64,000 nucleotides of DNA from an uncultured Pseudomonadales bacterium (GCA_938017975.1 CALIKQ010000048.1:1-64000), one strand, 5' to 3'. Counted from the stretch's first letter, positions 1 to 13,131 are shown. Made by a program: numbers and translations. The notes: generated by a model not told the origin, from the letters alone.

Positions 1-160
1 CTAGGATAATTTCACTTGACGCTCCCTCCGTTGCAGCGACGGCTAGTGCTGCCTGAAACTCCTCAGCTGTCGTCACTTCAAACACAACAGCTTTGGCCCC
101 TTGAGTAAAAAAGAGAATGGCACTGAGTATCAAAGCTTTGCGATTAATCATAGTTTTCAT
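1..160 (-). CDS. N-terminus of an exported protein (partial, runs off the window)
   Basis: An open frame begins with ATG at 160 and stays open to the window edge (53 residues seen). Residues 1-23 form a good signal peptide: a basic start (MKTMINRK), a hydrophobic core (ALILSAILFF) and an AKA-type cleavage site. The mature start, VVFEVTTAEEFQAAL, resembles the first strands of secreted right-handed beta-helix proteins, in which a phrase about 'values in a list' of this kind leads into the helix. That family assignment is inference from about 30 residues. The gene lies beyond tRNA-Pro and outside the conserved translation block, so it may belong to an accessory region. It is shorter than 60 codons here only because it is cut by the window edge. 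Confidence 0.6.
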   Translation of the reverse strand, partial: MKTMINRKALILSAILFFTQGAKAVVFEVTTAEEFQAALAVAATEGASSEIIL

Positions 161-743
161 GGGGATAATATTAACTACTTCTCACTAAGTGGGTAAGGTA
201 TATCTTCTGAGACCTATGAAGTCTTAATCTTTCGTCTGGTTAGCATTTTTACCCTAATACTTGCTCGCTTCAGAATGGATGTCCAAAGCAAGGAGAATTT
301 CTACACCCCCATTTACTGCCGAAGTGCTCGAAACGATCAGTGAATCTTAATTGGCTTGACTTTTTAGGGTCGCCGCGTAGCGGGGTTGACTGAGAGCCAA
401 AACCAAAACGAGCAACAAGGCGCCACAGTGAGCAAATGGTTCCGTTCTTTTCATATCGGTAATTCTACCTGAGTTTGAAGTCCCATCAACTGGCGCGGCG
501 CGAGTGGGCATCTTTCCAGAGCCTACCTCTAGCCGAAAGCAAAGCAATGTTGGATGAAGCATGGTCTTACTCTTCACTTCCCAAATATCTTTGGGAACAG
601 GAATCGGCGCCTTTTAATCGGCAAATCCCGTAAAAACCCCTGGATACGATTAGGTTTCTTGAGACGTTGTTGGATTAAAGTTCTATTAAACCAATCATTG
701 AATTTTCAAATAGAACTTAGACGGATGTCTTTAGATGGGAAAT
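161..743. other. Intergenic stretch between the exported protein and tRNA-Pro
   Basis: No convincing gene is visible in these 583 bp. A 35-codon minus-strand frame (347-454) encodes a signal-peptide-like segment (hydrophobic LLLVLVLAL) and then stops. It has no clear ribosome binding site, so it may be a decayed gene start or chance. The only clear structure is the inverted repeat at 678-718. Confidence 0.5.
678..718. repeat. 10-bp inverted repeat downstream of tRNA-Pro
   Basis: Perfect arms AAGTTCTATT (678-687) and AATAGAACTT (709-718) are separated by 21 nt. The repeat starts 26 nt past the 3' end of tRNA-Pro on the tRNA's strand. There is no U-tract after the stem, so it is not a standard intrinsic terminator. 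It could be a processing hairpin or a remnant of an integration event. Confidence 0.5.
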
Positions 744-820
744 TGGTCGGGACGGCAGGATTTGAACCTACGACCACCACACCCCCAGTGTGGTGCGCTA
801 CCAGACTGCGCTACGCCCCG
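744..820 (-). tRNA. tRNA-Pro (anticodon GGG)
   Basis: The minus strand folds as a full 77-nt cloverleaf. The 7-bp acceptor is CGGGGCG/CGTCCCG with one G-U pair. The D-arm is GCGC/GCGC, the anticodon stem CCACA/TGTGG closes the loop CTGGGGG (anticodon GGG), and the T-arm is GTAGG-TTCAAAT-CCTGC. Discriminator A is followed by an encoded CCA. In Pseudomonas a tRNA-Pro also lies next to the MerR/ihfA/pheT end of this block. Confidence 0.95.
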
Positions 821-907
821 AACGGCGAAGATTCTACCAGCATCGCTAACGTGAATCTAACTTAAAGAGCAAGTGGAATAAAACAAAGGCGGCTAGGGCC
901 CATAACG

Positions 908-1264
908 CTAAGGCTTAATAACCTTCAGAAGATCTTCTAACTCGGCGATCATTTGCTTGACCAATTGTTTCGATTGCGTCTTATCTTCTTTTTGCTCCTC
1001 GCCGGAGAGTCGCTGCCTAGCACCCGTGATGGTGAACCCCTGATCGTAAAGCAAAGCCCGGATCTGGCGAATCATTAACACATCCTGACGCTGATAATAG
1101 CGCCGGTTGCCTCGCCTTTTCACCGGAGACAATTGCGGGAATTCTTGCTCCCAGTAGCGCAGCACGTGCGGCTTCACCGCACACAGCTGGCTTACTTCAC
1201 CAATAGTGAAATAGCGCTTACCTGGGATAACCGGTAAATCAGAGGTCGCCGTCTGGTCCTGCAT
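908..1264 (-). CDS. MerR-family transcriptional regulator downstream of ihfA
   Basis: This 118-residue protein has a MerR winged helix in residues about 18-85. Seen motifs are [11 protein letters not shown] (first helix-turn-helix), VLRYWEQEF and RRYYQRQDV (wing). A short charged C-terminal helix follows, with no metal- or drug-binding domain and no conserved cysteine cluster. It matches the small MerR protein that sits after ihfA in many gammaproteobacteria. Its start overlaps the end of ihfA by 26 bp, so it is the last gene of the pheST-ihfA transcription unit. Its target genes are not known to me. The family is near certain and the function unassigned. Confidence 0.9.
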   Translation of the reverse strand: MQDQTATSDLPVIPGKRYFTIGEVSQLCAVKPHVLRYWEQEFPQLSPVKRRGNRRYYQRQDVLMIRQIRALLYDQGFTITGARQRLSGEEQKEDKTQSKQLVKQMIAELEDLLKVIKP

Positions 1265-1547
1265 AGGTTTCTACTCGGGCCTTGAGCTTTTGGCCAGGTT
1301 TAAAGGTCACGACTCTGCGTGCGGAGATCGGAATGTCCTGGCCTGTCTTTGGGTTTCTTCCAGGCCTTGAGCGTTTGTCGCGGAGATCAAAATTTCCAAA
1401 ACCAGAAATTTTTACCTGCTCGTTGGATTCTAAAGACAGTCGGATTTCTTCAAAAAAAGCTTCGACAATTTCTTTAGCTTCTCGTTTATTCAGCCCCAAC
1501 TCTTCGAACAATTGGTCTGCCATCTCAGCTTTAGTCAATGCACCCAT
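1239..1547 (-). CDS. ihfA: Integration host factor, alpha subunit
   Basis: IHF alpha pairs with IHF beta (ihfB at 15637-15930 in this window) to bind and sharply bend DNA in the nucleoid, at promoters and in recombination. The 102-residue length is close to the E. coli protein. The DNA-binding arm carries the HU/IHF signature [20 protein letters not shown]. The start at 1547 lies 2 bp after the pheT stop, which is the usual pheST-ihfA arrangement in gammaproteobacteria. Nothing about the protein looks unusual. Confidence 0.97.
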   Translation of the reverse strand: MGALTKAEMADQLFEELGLNKREAKEIVEAFFEEIRLSLESNEQVKISGFGNFDLRDKRSRPGRNPKTGQDIPISARRVVTFKPGQKLKARVETYAGPDGDL

Positions 1548-1549
1548 GC

Positions 1550-4974
<3,425 letters not shown>

Positions 4975-5010
4975 TTACAGGCGGCCTTTATAGGCTGCTT
5001 GATGGGCATG

Positions 5011-5376
5011 TTAGGCCGCTGACGCGAGCGCTTCCTTGGCCTTTTCGGCTAAAGCGGCGAAAGCTTCCGCTTCATGCATCGCTAAATCAGCGAGCACACG
5101 GCGATCAATTTCAATGTCGGACTTCTTTAGTCCATTAATCATACGGCTGTAGGAAAGCCCGTGCTCGCGGGCAGCGGCATTAATACGCTGGATCCACAAT
5201 CCTCGGAACATTCTCTTTTTGACCTTCCGATCTCGGTACGCATATTGACCGGCTTTAGTGACCGCCTGCTTCGCAACGCGATAAACTCGGCTTCGGGCAC
5301 CATAATAACCTTTGGCCGCTTTCATCACCTTCTTATGGCGACGGTGTGCGGTGACACCTCTTTTTACTCTAGGCAT
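5011..5376 (-). CDS. rplT: Ribosomal protein bL20
   Basis: bL20 is an early-assembly protein of the 50S subunit. In E. coli it also represses its own operon by binding the rpmI-rplT messenger. The 121 residues begin with the typical MPRVKRGV and contain the basic core [19 protein letters not shown]. It is the last ribosomal gene of the infC-rpmI-rplT set and lies directly before pheST, as in E. coli. Whether the L20-binding pseudoknot is kept in the infC-rpmI gap cannot be judged by eye. Confidence 0.98.
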   Translation of the reverse strand: MPRVKRGVTAHRRHKKVMKAAKGYYGARSRVYRVAKQAVTKAGQYAYRDRKVKKRMFRGLWIQRINAAAREHGLSYSRMINGLKKSDIEIDRRVLADLAMHEAEAFAALAEKAKEALASAA

Positions 5377-5427
5377 TTTTCAATCCTCAGAAATTGTTGT
5401 GCTGGTTTTTTGACCGGCGCTCGCGCG

Positions 5428-5619
5428 CTAATCTCCCAACATTCGACGAATGAGCGGGACATCGCTGGGCGCGATGGCCTTCATGTTACGCAAATGACGC
5501 TTACGCTTAGTCGGCTTTTTCGTCAGGATATGATTCCTGAAGGATTGACGGTGCTTATAGCCTTTAGCAGTCTTTTTAAACCGCTTGGCAGCACCACTAC
5601 TGGTTTTCAGTTTTGGCAT
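5428..5619 (-). CDS. rpmI: Ribosomal protein bL35
   Basis: bL35 is a small basic 50S protein of 63 residues. The start [15 protein letters not shown] and the ending RRMLGD are typical of the family, whose usual length is 64-66 residues. It lies between infC and rplT in the standard operon order, with a 148-bp gap after infC that in E. coli holds the L20 translational operator. Confidence 0.97.
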   Translation of the reverse strand: MPKLKTSSGAAKRFKKTAKGYKHRQSFRNHILTKKPTKRKRHLRNMKAIAPSDVPLIRRMLGD

Positions 5620-5767
5620 GGTTTGAACTCCGCATTGTTCAGTTTAATGGCTGCAAGTTCCACGTTTTTTTGCTCATCGCAATGAACAAACTCGCTCGTA
5701 TCACCCACAAACCTTGGCCGCGCCGGGGGCGGTATTGCCCATCTCGGCATTCGCTGTTGCGAATCAG

Positions 5768-6319
5768 TTAAGCAGTTGCCTCACTGGTGCCCTTCTTTTT
5801 TGTATTCGGTGCCAGCACCATGGTCAGTTGACGTCCTTCCATTTTTGGAAACATTTCAACCGTACCAAACTCTGCCAGATCTGCCTCAATTCGTTTGAGT
5901 AGATCGATACCGAGCTCTTGGTGCGCCATCTCACGTCCTCTAAACCGCAACGTCACCTTGGCTTTATCACCGTCATTAAGGAAACGGGTCAGGTTGCGTA
6001 GTTTTACCTGATAGTCTCCATCTTCAGTTCCTGGACGGAACTTAATTTCTTTAACTTGCATCCGGCGTTGCTTCTTTTTCGCCGCTGCTTTTCCCTTTTT
6101 TGCCTCGAAGATATGTTTGCCGTAATCCAGAATCTTACAAACCACTGGATTGGCGTCAGGCGCGATCTCAACAAGATCTAACTTCGCTTCCTGAGCTGCT
6201 TTTAGCGCTTCAGTAATGGAAACAATTCCAACCTGCTCGCCATCTGCACCAATTAAACGGACTGACTCCGCTTCAATATCATCATTAATCCGAGTCTTTT
6301 TTGAACCTTCTTTTTTAAT
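5768..6319 (-). CDS. infC: Translation initiation factor IF-3, with ATT start codon
   Basis: IF-3 keeps the 30S subunit free and checks the start codon and initiator tRNA. The protein has 183 residues: an N-domain, a lysine-rich linker ([13 protein letters not shown]) and a C-domain with [20 protein letters not shown] and [12 protein letters not shown]. The chosen start is ATT at 6319-6317, because a strong Shine-Dalgarno AAGGAGG lies 7 nt before it. It gives [13 protein letters not shown], matching the family's N-terminus. A TTG at 6340 is in frame but lies upstream of that Shine-Dalgarno. In E. coli the AUU start lets IF-3 repress its own synthesis, and the same control is likely here. Confidence 0.96.
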   Translation of the reverse strand: MKKEGSKKTRINDDIEAESVRLIGADGEQVGIVSITEALKAAQEAKLDLVEIAPDANPVVCKILDYGKHIFEAKKGKAAAKKKQRRMQVKEIKFRPGTEDGDYQVKLRNLTRFLNDGDKAKVTLRFRGREMAHQELGIDLLKRIEADLAEFGTVEMFPKMEGRQLTMVLAPNTKKKGTSEATA

Positions 6320-6363
6320 TCCGAAGCCTCCTTCAGGCAATAAGGCCGGGCATTATAGCAAAA

Positions 6364-8280
6364 TCATGCCGTTCGTCCCTTTTTTTCTTCATCTTTTCGC
6401 AAGACCGTTAAAAAATCAGAAATAGGCATTGATCCCAGATCATCGCCGTTTCTGGCACGCACGGCTATCTGGCCCGAATCCCGTTCTCGATCGCCGACCA
6501 CGAGCAGATAAGGTACTTTTTGCAGTGTGTGTTCACGAATCTTGAACCCTACTTTTTCATTTCGAGTATCGGCTTCAACGCGAACCCCTGCCCCAGCAAG
6601 TGTCTCGGTAACCGATTGAACATACTCTGATTGGCTATCGGTGATATTCATGACCACAGCTTGCACTGGCGCCAGCCAAACTGGGAAGTCCCCTGCATAG
6701 TGTTCGATCAGGATCCCAATAAATCGTTCGAAAGAACCCAGCATCGCGCGATGCAGCATCACAGGCACTTGACGACTACCATCCTCGGCAACGTACTGGG
6801 CGTCCAGCCGACCCGGCATTGAAAAATCGACCTGGATGGTACCGCATTGCCATACCCGGCCTAAACAATCTTTGAGCGAAAACTCTATTTTAGGGCCGTA
6901 AAAAGCGCCTTCACCTGGCAGCAGGTCCCAGGTGAGAGCCTTGACATCGAGCGCATCTGCCAGCGCTTTTTCTGCACGATCCCAGACCTCATCAGAACCC
7001 ACGCGCTCTTCGGGACGCGTAGAAAGCCTGATAATCAGGTCATCGAATCCAAAATCACGATAGACGTCGGTGATCACATCAATAAAGTGCACCACCTCAT
7101 CTTGAATTTGATCCTCTCGACAAAAAATATGCGCATCGTCCTGAACGAAGCCGCGCACGCGCATGATTCCCTGCAACGTCCCCGAGGGTTCATTGCGATG
7201 ACAGGATCCAAACTCTGCCAATCGGATGGGCAGCTCTCGGTAACTCTTTAACCCCTGATTAAACACCTGGACGTGACAAGGGCAGTTCATGGGCTTGATC
7301 GCGTATTGTCTCGAATCAGATTCCACCGAGAACATCCCATCGCCAAACTTGTCAGCATGGCCGGATTTTTCCCATAAACTCATATCCACGAGTTGTGGCG
7401 TTTTAATCTCTTGATAACCGTGGCTGTTTTGGACCTGCCTGATATACCGCTCCAAGATCTGCCAAATCTGCCAACCTTTCGGGTGCCAGAACACCATCCC
7501 CGGCGCTTCCTCTTGGGTATGAAATAGATCTAGGCGCTTCCCCAACTTTCTGTGATCGCGCTTTTCCGCTTCTTCTAATCGGAACAGGTATTCCTTCAGA
7601 GCCTTCTTATCACCCCAAGCCGTTCCATAGATTCGCTGTAGCATTTCGTTTTTTGAATCGCCCCGCCAATACGCGCCAGCAACTTTGGTCAATTTAAAGG
7701 CTTTGATTTTCCCTGTGTCCGGCACATGGGGCCCGCGGCACAAATCTACAAAGTCCCCCTGCTGGTAAAACGACAAGTCTTCACCCGAAGGGATACTTTG
7801 GAGAATTTCGACTTTATAGTGCTCACCTTTTTCTTGGAAAAAAGAGATCGCCTCATCACGAGACATGATGGAACGCGAAACGGTCTGCCGCGCACTCGCA
7901 AGATCCTTCATTTTCTTTTCTATCGCCGCGAGGTCCTCAGGCGTAAACGCTCTCTCGAATGCGAAATCATAGTAAAAGCCATCTTCAATGGTTGGCCCGA
8001 TCGTTACCTGAGCTTTTGGAAAGAGTTGCTGTACCGCTTGGGCCATAAGATGCGCACAAGAGTGTCGGAGCACTTCAATTCCTGCGTCGTCCTTTGCAGT
8101 GATGATCGACACTTCGGCGTCTTGATCGATGAGATGGGAGGTATCAACCAGTGCTCCGTTGACCTCTCCAGCAATGGCTGCGTTTGCGAGCCCTTCCCCT
8201 ATTGAGGCCGCGACGCCCTGGAGCGTGACTGGGGTTTCAAAATCTTTCTGAGTGCCATCCGGCAAAGTGATTACGGGCAT
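6364..8280 (-). CDS. thrS: Threonine--tRNA ligase
   Basis: ThrRS charges tRNA-Thr and removes mischarged serine. The 638 residues hold a TGS domain (1-61), the editing domain (about 65-240, with [11 protein letters not shown]), and a class II core (about 245-535) with zinc ligands in MNCPCHV, DDAHIF and [10 protein letters not shown]. The anticodon-binding domain (about 540-638) contains [16 protein letters not shown]. The start at 8280 (MPVITLPDG) is chosen over an upstream in-frame ATG at 8313 because AAGGAGA lies just before it and the family starts there. It heads the thrS-infC-rpmI-rplT-pheST order seen in E. coli and Pseudomonas. Confidence 0.98.
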   Translation of the reverse strand: MPVITLPDGTQKDFETPVTLQGVAASIGEGLANAAIAGEVNGALVDTSHLIDQDAEVSIITAKDDAGIEVLRHSCAHLMAQAVQQLFPKAQVTIGPTIEDGFYYDFAFERAFTPEDLAAIEKKMKDLASARQTVSRSIMSRDEAISFFQEKGEHYKVEILQSIPSGEDLSFYQQGDFVDLCRGPHVPDTGKIKAFKLTKVAGAYWRGDSKNEMLQRIYGTAWGDKKALKEYLFRLEEAEKRDHRKLGKRLDLFHTQEEAPGMVFWHPKGWQIWQILERYIRQVQNSHGYQEIKTPQLVDMSLWEKSGHADKFGDGMFSVESDSRQYAIKPMNCPCHVQVFNQGLKSYRELPIRLAEFGSCHRNEPSGTLQGIMRVRGFVQDDAHIFCREDQIQDEVVHFIDVITDVYRDFGFDDLIIRLSTRPEERVGSDEVWDRAEKALADALDVKALTWDLLPGEGAFYGPKIEFSLKDCLGRVWQCGTIQVDFSMPGRLDAQYVAEDGSRQVPVMLHRAMLGSFERFIGILIEHYAGDFPVWLAPVQAVVMNITDSQSEYVQSVTETLAGAGVRVEADTRNEKVGFKIREHTLQKVPYLLVVGDRERDSGQIAVRARNGDDLGSMPISDFLTVLRKDEEKKGRTA

Positions 8281-8364
8281 CGCCGTCTCCTTTTCAGTGG
8301 TGACCCCTACCAAAGGCCACTTGCAGGTATTGATATGGCCTTTCTAGGCCAAATTCCCTTTGAT

Positions 8365-8441
8365 TGGTAGGAACGGTCGGATTCGAACCGACGACCCTCG
8401 CCTTGTCGAGGCGATGCTCTAACCAACTGAGCTACGTTCCT
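8365..8441 (-). tRNA. tRNA-Val (anticodon GAC), with C at position 33
   Basis: A full 77-nt cloverleaf is seen. The acceptor is AGGAACG/CGTTCCT, the D-arm GCTC/GAGC, the anticodon stem TCGCC/GGCGA and the T-arm GTCGG-TTCGAAT-CCGAC, with discriminator A and an encoded CCA. The anticodon loop reads TCGACAA, giving anticodon GAC (Val). Position 33 is C, not the near-universal U. The loop's outer bases (T and A) could pair and leave a 5-nt loop. It sits just upstream of thrS on the same strand, as a tRNA-Val does in Pseudomonas. Confidence 0.88.
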
Positions 8442-8556
8442 AAAGCTTTTCTTAGCGACCCTATATTAACAGCCCTATTTCAAAGGCTGTAGTGAATTCC
8501 GCTCTTTGCAGTACAAACTTTTCGCGCGCGACTATAACAAAACATCTGGGTCAGAA

Positions 8557-10584
8557 CTAGGTCCTAACGAACTGTTCACGAAGCTGCTCAATTTGATCCC
8601 TAACTTGAGCCGCTGCTTCAAATTCTAAATCCTTGGCAAGGGCAAACATTTCTTTCTCAAGGCTCCGCATCCGTTGCTCGAGCTGATCCGGGGTTGTGAG
8701 GAGTTCATCAGCAGCGACCCGATTCTCGGCCCGACCACGTCGATCTCTTTTCGACTTGGCACCCTTGCTCGATGGATCTCGAGCGCCTTCCATGATGTCG
8801 GCAACGTCTGTCGTTATGCTCACGGGCGTTATACCATGTTCGGCATTAAACGCCTCCTGGCGTTCTCGTCGACGATTGGTTTCATCAATTGCACGTTGCA
8901 TCGACTGAGTCACATGGTCCCCATAGAGGATTGCTTTGCCGTGGAGATTTCTAGCTGCGCGCCCAATGGTCTGGATCAAAGAGCGGTCAGACCTCAAAAA
9001 GCCTTCTTTGTCGGCATCTAGGATGGCGACCAAAGAAACTTCCGGCATATCCAAACCCTCACGAAGTAAATTGATACCGACGAGCACGTCAAATTCCCCC
9101 AGACGAAGGTCGCGGATAATCTCAACGCGTTCAACCGTATCGATATCGGAATGCAGGTAACGCACCTTTACCCCATTTTCATCAAGATAGTCGGTTAGGT
9201 CCTCTGCCATCCGCTTGGTGAGGGTGGTGATGAGCACTCGTTCTTTAACAGCCACTCGTTGACGAATTTCTCCCAGCACGTCATCAACTTGGGTTTTGGC
9301 AGGTCTCACTTCAAGAATTGGATCAACCAATCCAGTGGGGCGAACCACTTGATCGACGGTTTGACCGACCTTTTCTTTTTCGTATGGCCCTGGAGTTGCC
9401 GACACATAAATTGCCTGGGGCGCGCGGGCTTCCCATTCCTCAAATCGCATCGGCCGATTATCGAGCGCCGAGGGCAATCTAAAGCCGAACTCAACCAGCG
9501 TTTCCTTGCGCGAACGATCGCCCTTGAACATTGCTCCAATCTGGGGGATCGATACATGGGATTCATCAACTACCAATAAAGCATCATCCGGCAAATAGTC
9601 ATAAAGCGTGGGCGGCGCCTCTCCCGCGGCGCGGCCTGATAAATAGCGAGAATAATTTTCGATGCCATTGCAGTAACCCAATTCTTTGATCATCTCCAGA
9701 TCGTAGCGTGTTCGCTGCTCAAGGCGCTGAGCCTCTACCAGCTTATTATTGTCATGTAATTGCTTCAGGCGAATCTGAAGCTCAGCCTTGATCAGATCAA
9801 TTGAACGCTCGATGGTCTCTCTTGGCGTGACATAATGACTCTTGGGAAATATGGTAATCCGCGGCAATTTACGGAGCACCGCACCGGTCAACGGATCAAA
9901 AAGTGTGATCTGCTCAATTTCATCATCAAACAATTCAATACGAATCGCTTGTTTGTCTGATTCTGCCGGGAAAACATCAATCACATCGCCTTTAACGCGG
10001 TAAGTGGCGCGGCGCAATTCCAGATCGTTGCGCGTATATTGGAGTTCCGCAAGCCGCCTTAAAATAAAACGCTGATCAACTCGATCACCGCGATCCAAAT
10101 GTAAAACCATTTTCAAATAAGCACCCGGATCGCCTAATCCATAGATACTCGAAACCGACGCCACAACCAAAGCATCACGCCGCTCTAGTAGTGCCTTGGT
10201 TGCCGACAGCCGCATCTGCTCAATATGATCGTTGATAGCGGCGTCCTTCTCGATATAAGTATCCGAAGACGGCACGTAGGCTTCTGGCTGATAGTAATCA
10301 TAGTAAGAAACGAAGTATTCAACCGCGTTGTTGGGGAAAAATGCCTTAAATTCTCCGTACAGCTGAGCGGCGAGTGTCTTGTTAGGAGCCATCACCAAAG
10401 TCGGCCGCTGCAGTGCATTTACGACATTGGCGATGGTGAATGTTTTTCCAGACCCGGTAACTCCAAGCAACATTTGAGATGCCAGGCCCGATTCAACGCC
10501 TTCGATCAATCGTTCTATCGCGGCTGGCTGATCTCCCGCCGGCGAGAAATTTGACACCACCTGAAACGGATTGCTCTTCAACAC
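8557..10584 (-). CDS. uvrB: Excinuclease ABC subunit B
   Basis: UvrB is the damage-verifying helicase-like subunit of nucleotide excision repair; it is loaded by UvrA and recruits UvrC. The 675 residues show Walker [15 protein letters not shown] (about 39-52), the beta-hairpin region [20 protein letters not shown] (about 94-113), DEAD-like VVDESH, the helicase motif QTIGRAARN, and the C-terminal UVR motif (about 635-670) that binds UvrC. The start is GTG at 10584. I looked for a LexA box (CTGT-N8-ACAG) upstream and saw none. Confidence 0.98.
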   Translation of the reverse strand: MLKSNPFQVVSNFSPAGDQPAAIERLIEGVESGLASQMLLGVTGSGKTFTIANVVNALQRPTLVMAPNKTLAAQLYGEFKAFFPNNAVEYFVSYYDYYQPEAYVPSSDTYIEKDAAINDHIEQMRLSATKALLERRDALVVASVSSIYGLGDPGAYLKMVLHLDRGDRVDQRFILRRLAELQYTRNDLELRRATYRVKGDVIDVFPAESDKQAIRIELFDDEIEQITLFDPLTGAVLRKLPRITIFPKSHYVTPRETIERSIDLIKAELQIRLKQLHDNNKLVEAQRLEQRTRYDLEMIKELGYCNGIENYSRYLSGRAAGEAPPTLYDYLPDDALLVVDESHVSIPQIGAMFKGDRSRKETLVEFGFRLPSALDNRPMRFEEWEARAPQAIYVSATPGPYEKEKVGQTVDQVVRPTGLVDPILEVRPAKTQVDDVLGEIRQRVAVKERVLITTLTKRMAEDLTDYLDENGVKVRYLHSDIDTVERVEIIRDLRLGEFDVLVGINLLREGLDMPEVSLVAILDADKEGFLRSDRSLIQTIGRAARNLHGKAILYGDHVTQSMQRAIDETNRRRERQEAFNAEHGITPVSITTDVADIMEGARDPSSKGAKSKRDRRGRAENRVAADELLTTPDQLEQRMRSLEKEMFALAKDLEFEAAAQVRDQIEQLREQFVRT

Positions 10585-10681
10585 AGTCTTTATCCATTCT
10601 AAAGCGCGTATTATGCCTGAGATTAGACCGAGATGATTGACGATCCGGAAACATCCTCGTAGAATCGCTCCGTTCCAATGT

Positions 10682-10757
10682 TCCCCGATAGCTCAGTTGG
10701 TAGAGCAAATGACTGTTAATCATTGGGTCCCTGGTTCGAGCCCAGGTCGGGGAGCCA
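10682..10757 (+). tRNA. tRNA-Asn (anticodon GTT)
   Basis: A standard 76-nt cloverleaf. The acceptor is TCCCCGA/TCGGGGA, the D-arm GCTC/GAGC, the anticodon loop CTGTTAA gives GTT, the T-arm is CCTGG-TTCGAGC-CCAGG, and GCCA closes the 3' end. A T-run follows directly (ATTTTTTAG), which may end transcription. Confidence 0.97.
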
Positions 10758-11224
10758 TTTTTTAGAGCGTTGCAGCCTAGCACCGCTTTTCGATCTAAAC
10801 CCTCGACGTACTGGTTGCCTTCGGGCCTTTGCCCCTTCCTGGTACGCCAGTCAACGTTTTCTTGATGCTCAAGACCCTACGCTGGGACCAGCAGTGAAAA
10901 GGTTTATGTTGTTAACCTCAAGCGTGCAACAAATTGCTCGAGTCTTTTTTAATCCGTCAGGCTCGCAGCCCTAAGCACCACCTGCTTATTCTCGTGCTCA
11001 ACACCAACCGAGACCCGCAGAGGGTACTTCGGTGCCTATTACTGTTTAACACCATCGCTTATCGAGCGTTGCCTTATTGTCTTGATCGATCCACCAAGCA
11101 ACTGATTCATCTCAGTTTAAAAAGGTCATCAATCGTTGACTCCGCAATACAGACTCACATCAATCAAAACATCGATAAAACCCACGTTGAACCTTCAAAA
11201 CCAAACCCCGCGGCTCAAGGTTGA
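10758..11224. other. Intergenic stretch after tRNA-Asn
   Basis: About 465 bp with no gene I can support. Short open frames on the plus strand have no ribosome binding site or recognisable protein pattern. In P. aeruginosa uvrB is followed by an aspartate aminotransferase gene; nothing like it is seen here. Confidence 0.5.
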
Positions 11225-11731
11225 TTAACCGTCCCTAGTTACCAGAAGCTTATGGGACCAGATCAAACAGCTCAGACTAACCAGCCTGAGCATCAGCGCA
11301 GAAAAAAATAACAAAGAGCTTTCCGTGGATAGCGTCAAATAAAGCCATTCCGAATCCTGCCAAATCAGACTACAAGAAACGGCAATCGCCGATATGGAAA
11401 TTGTTTTAATCAACCGAGCATCGTCTAACCAGTGCTGGTAGGCAGCTATGAAGATAAAAAGCACAGCCAATCTAAACAGCATCATGGCGCCATCAACCAT
11501 ATATCCTTGGGCATTACCCGAAGCAACAACATCATTGACGATAAAAAAGATTAGACAAGCTCTGATGAAATACAGGCAAAGCGCAACATAAAAGATTTTT
11601 TGGATTTTTAGCGTAATTTGCGCTCGGGCTTCGCCTTTTAATATTCTCAGATCATCGCTCCGACGATTTAAAAACCGCCGCTCCTCGCGACTGAGTATAT
11701 CCGCAGCCCCCTTATCCACTGACACTCTCAC
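11225..11731 (-). CDS. Small integral membrane protein of unknown function
   Basis: I do not recognise this 168-residue protein. The first 40 residues are soluble and rich in arginine and glutamate (REERRFLNRRSDD). Four hydrophobic segments follow at about 47-67, 83-101, 108-124 and 134-160, so it is likely a four-helix inner-membrane protein. It overlaps the end of the upstream small gene by 20 bp, which suggests co-transcription and coupling. The AraC-type regulator further upstream on the same strand may control the pair. No catalytic motif is visible. Confidence 0.6.
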   Translation of the reverse strand: MRVSVDKGAADILSREERRFLNRRSDDLRILKGEARAQITLKIQKIFYVALCLYFIRACLIFFIVNDVVASGNAQGYMVDGAMMLFRLAVLFIFIAAYQHWLDDARLIKTISISAIAVSCSLIWQDSEWLYLTLSTESSLLFFSALMLRLVSLSCLIWSHKLLVTRDG

Positions 11732-11993
11732 ACGGCGAGGGCCAACGGCGGGATTTTAATTTCTCAAAAATGAGCCTCATTTTGTAGATCGACTTTAAAC
11801 AACTGCAAAAAGTTCTTGCTGTAAACTGCAAAATAAACGCTTGCGGCGTAACTTGCTGTTGGCGCAATAGCTGCGAGTCTTCTTGAGCTAAGTTTCTAAA
11901 ACTGGGCCGCGAAATCTCTGTCAGGAAATATTCAAAGTATTCTTGACTGCTTAACGCAAAGGACCGGCGCTTTAAAAGTTCGATGACGTCCAC
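11712..11993 (-). CDS. Small soluble protein of unknown function
   Basis: A 93-residue frame that I do not recognise. It is likely helical and has two cysteines close together (FCSCLKSIYK). There is no signal peptide or membrane helix. Its reality rests mainly on the 20-bp overlap with the downstream membrane protein gene and on the shared strand with the AraC regulator 112 bp upstream. It could be a chance frame. Confidence 0.4.
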   Translation of the reverse strand: MDVIELLKRRSFALSSQEYFEYFLTEISRPSFRNLAQEDSQLLRQQQVTPQAFILQFTARTFCSCLKSIYKMRLIFEKLKSRRWPSPCESVSG

Positions 11994-12105
11994 AGTATGC
12001 CCTCCTCATCCGTCGACGCGACTAAGTTAAACGAATGAAAGATACTATTTCAGGGGGTTAGCCCCTATTTTGCGCGAACAAAAACGAGGCCATAGGCTAG
12101 GAGCA

Positions 12106-13131
12106 CTACATGAAAGCCGTGGTAGTTTCGGGGCAAAAAAGGCTGCGCCGAACCAAGCGTTTAACTGACAGTGCGTTTTTGAAATCTAGCCGCTGAGCAA
12201 TCTGCTCAGCCGAGACGCCATCTATCATCATTAACTGCGCCTGCTGAGCCCGGAAAAAGGTAATGAGAGGCTTGAAGCCGGTCGACTCCCTTTGCAAATG
12301 TCGGCGTAACGTCGATACATCAGCTCCCAAGCTGTTGCTGATGGCCTCCATCGATAGCGATGCCCCGGCTTCAAAATGCCTTAGGATCATCACATAGCAA
12401 CGATAAGTCCAAGGCGTTGCCTTGAGTCTTGAAGATAGGAGCGGGTTTACCAATGAATTGGTCAAGTTTCGCCAAGATCTATTGGCAAACTCATTGAGCT
12501 GATCTAAGGACTTTGCTTTATAGATAATTCGAGAGGGCGCGCTGTCAGAGGAAGTTATAGTGCCCTTACTTCCATCTGTCAGCGCGTCCAAGTCGCACGC
12601 AAGCCTTGCGCCGCACAGCACGACCTCTTCAACCTCTATATCCTCGTTGGAAGTTGTCCTGGCCAGACCTTCAGCAAACTGGTACGCAAAACATACATGC
12701 AACCATCTTGGGATTGGTACGATCGGAAGAAAAGTCAGGGCATACGCTTTACGAGATGGTAGATTCTCGAAGCGATATGTAAAAAAATTGGCGTTCAACA
12801 AAGAAGTATCAGCTGCTCTGATTAAAACAGCTTTTAGCGTTGGCTCGCCCAAAGATAACGACACCAAAGAAGTCATCTGGAAGCCCATCTGGCGCCGCAT
12901 AATTTCGGAAAGGGGAGTTGGAGCGGATAATTTACCAATCTGCCAGCATAGGGATTCAACAACGTCCATCGGAATCTGCCGTTCCTTACGGTCAGCGCGA
13001 GGACCTTCAGACATAATCCGCTCAAACCACTCTGCATCATATCCGACATCTGAAGCGATGCTTGTTAGACCGATTAAAAACGGACCCGGATACCATCCCA
13101 GCGAATTTTCCATCCGTCTACTGGCGTGCAT
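12106..13131 (-). CDS. AraC-family transcriptional regulator
   Basis: This 341-residue protein has an N-terminal ligand or sensing domain (about 20-200) of the kind found in OruR/ArgR-like AraC regulators. The C-terminal double helix-turn-helix occupies about 250-335, with ISNSLGADVSTLRRHLQ, PLITFFRAQQAQLM and IAQRLDFKNALSVKRL. The ATG at 13131 is chosen because GGGGAGG lies 8 nt upstream; an in-frame GTG at 13155 lies before that Shine-Dalgarno. Two 20-bp direct repeats sit 40-80 bp upstream and fit an autoregulatory site. The ligand is unknown. The two small genes downstream are the natural candidate targets. Confidence 0.88.
   Translation of the reverse strand: MHASRRMENSLGWYPGPFLIGLTSIASDVGYDAEWFERIMSEGPRADRKERQIPMDVVESLCWQIGKLSAPTPLSEIMRRQMGFQMTSLVSLSLGEPTLKAVLIRAADTSLLNANFFTYRFENLPSRKAYALTFLPIVPIPRWLHVCFAYQFAEGLARTTSNEDIEVEEVVLCGARLACDLDALTDGSKGTITSSDSAPSRIIYKAKSLDQLNEFANRSWRNLTNSLVNPLLSSRLKATPWTYRCYVMILRHFEAGASLSMEAISNSLGADVSTLRRHLQRESTGFKPLITFFRAQQAQLMMIDGVSAEQIAQRLDFKNALSVKRLVRRSLFCPETTTAFM

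Noticed and set aside
554-865. 103-codon plus-strand open frame
   Set aside because: It runs through tRNA-Pro on the other strand and resembles no protein.
8335-8351. Short hairpin (TGGCC/GGCCA) between tRNA-Val and thrS
   Set aside because: Only five base pairs and no U-tract; it does not look like a terminator or a known thrS control element.
10585-10681. LexA box upstream of uvrB
   Set aside because: I looked for CTGT-N8-ACAG on both strands and found no match.
10934-11224. 96-codon plus-strand open frame after tRNA-Asn
   Set aside because: No ribosome binding site and no protein-like pattern.
12052-12066. AGGGG/CCCCT hairpin between the small gene and the AraC gene
   Set aside because: The stem is five base pairs and the following T-run is short and on the opposite strand to the genes; too weak to call a terminator.
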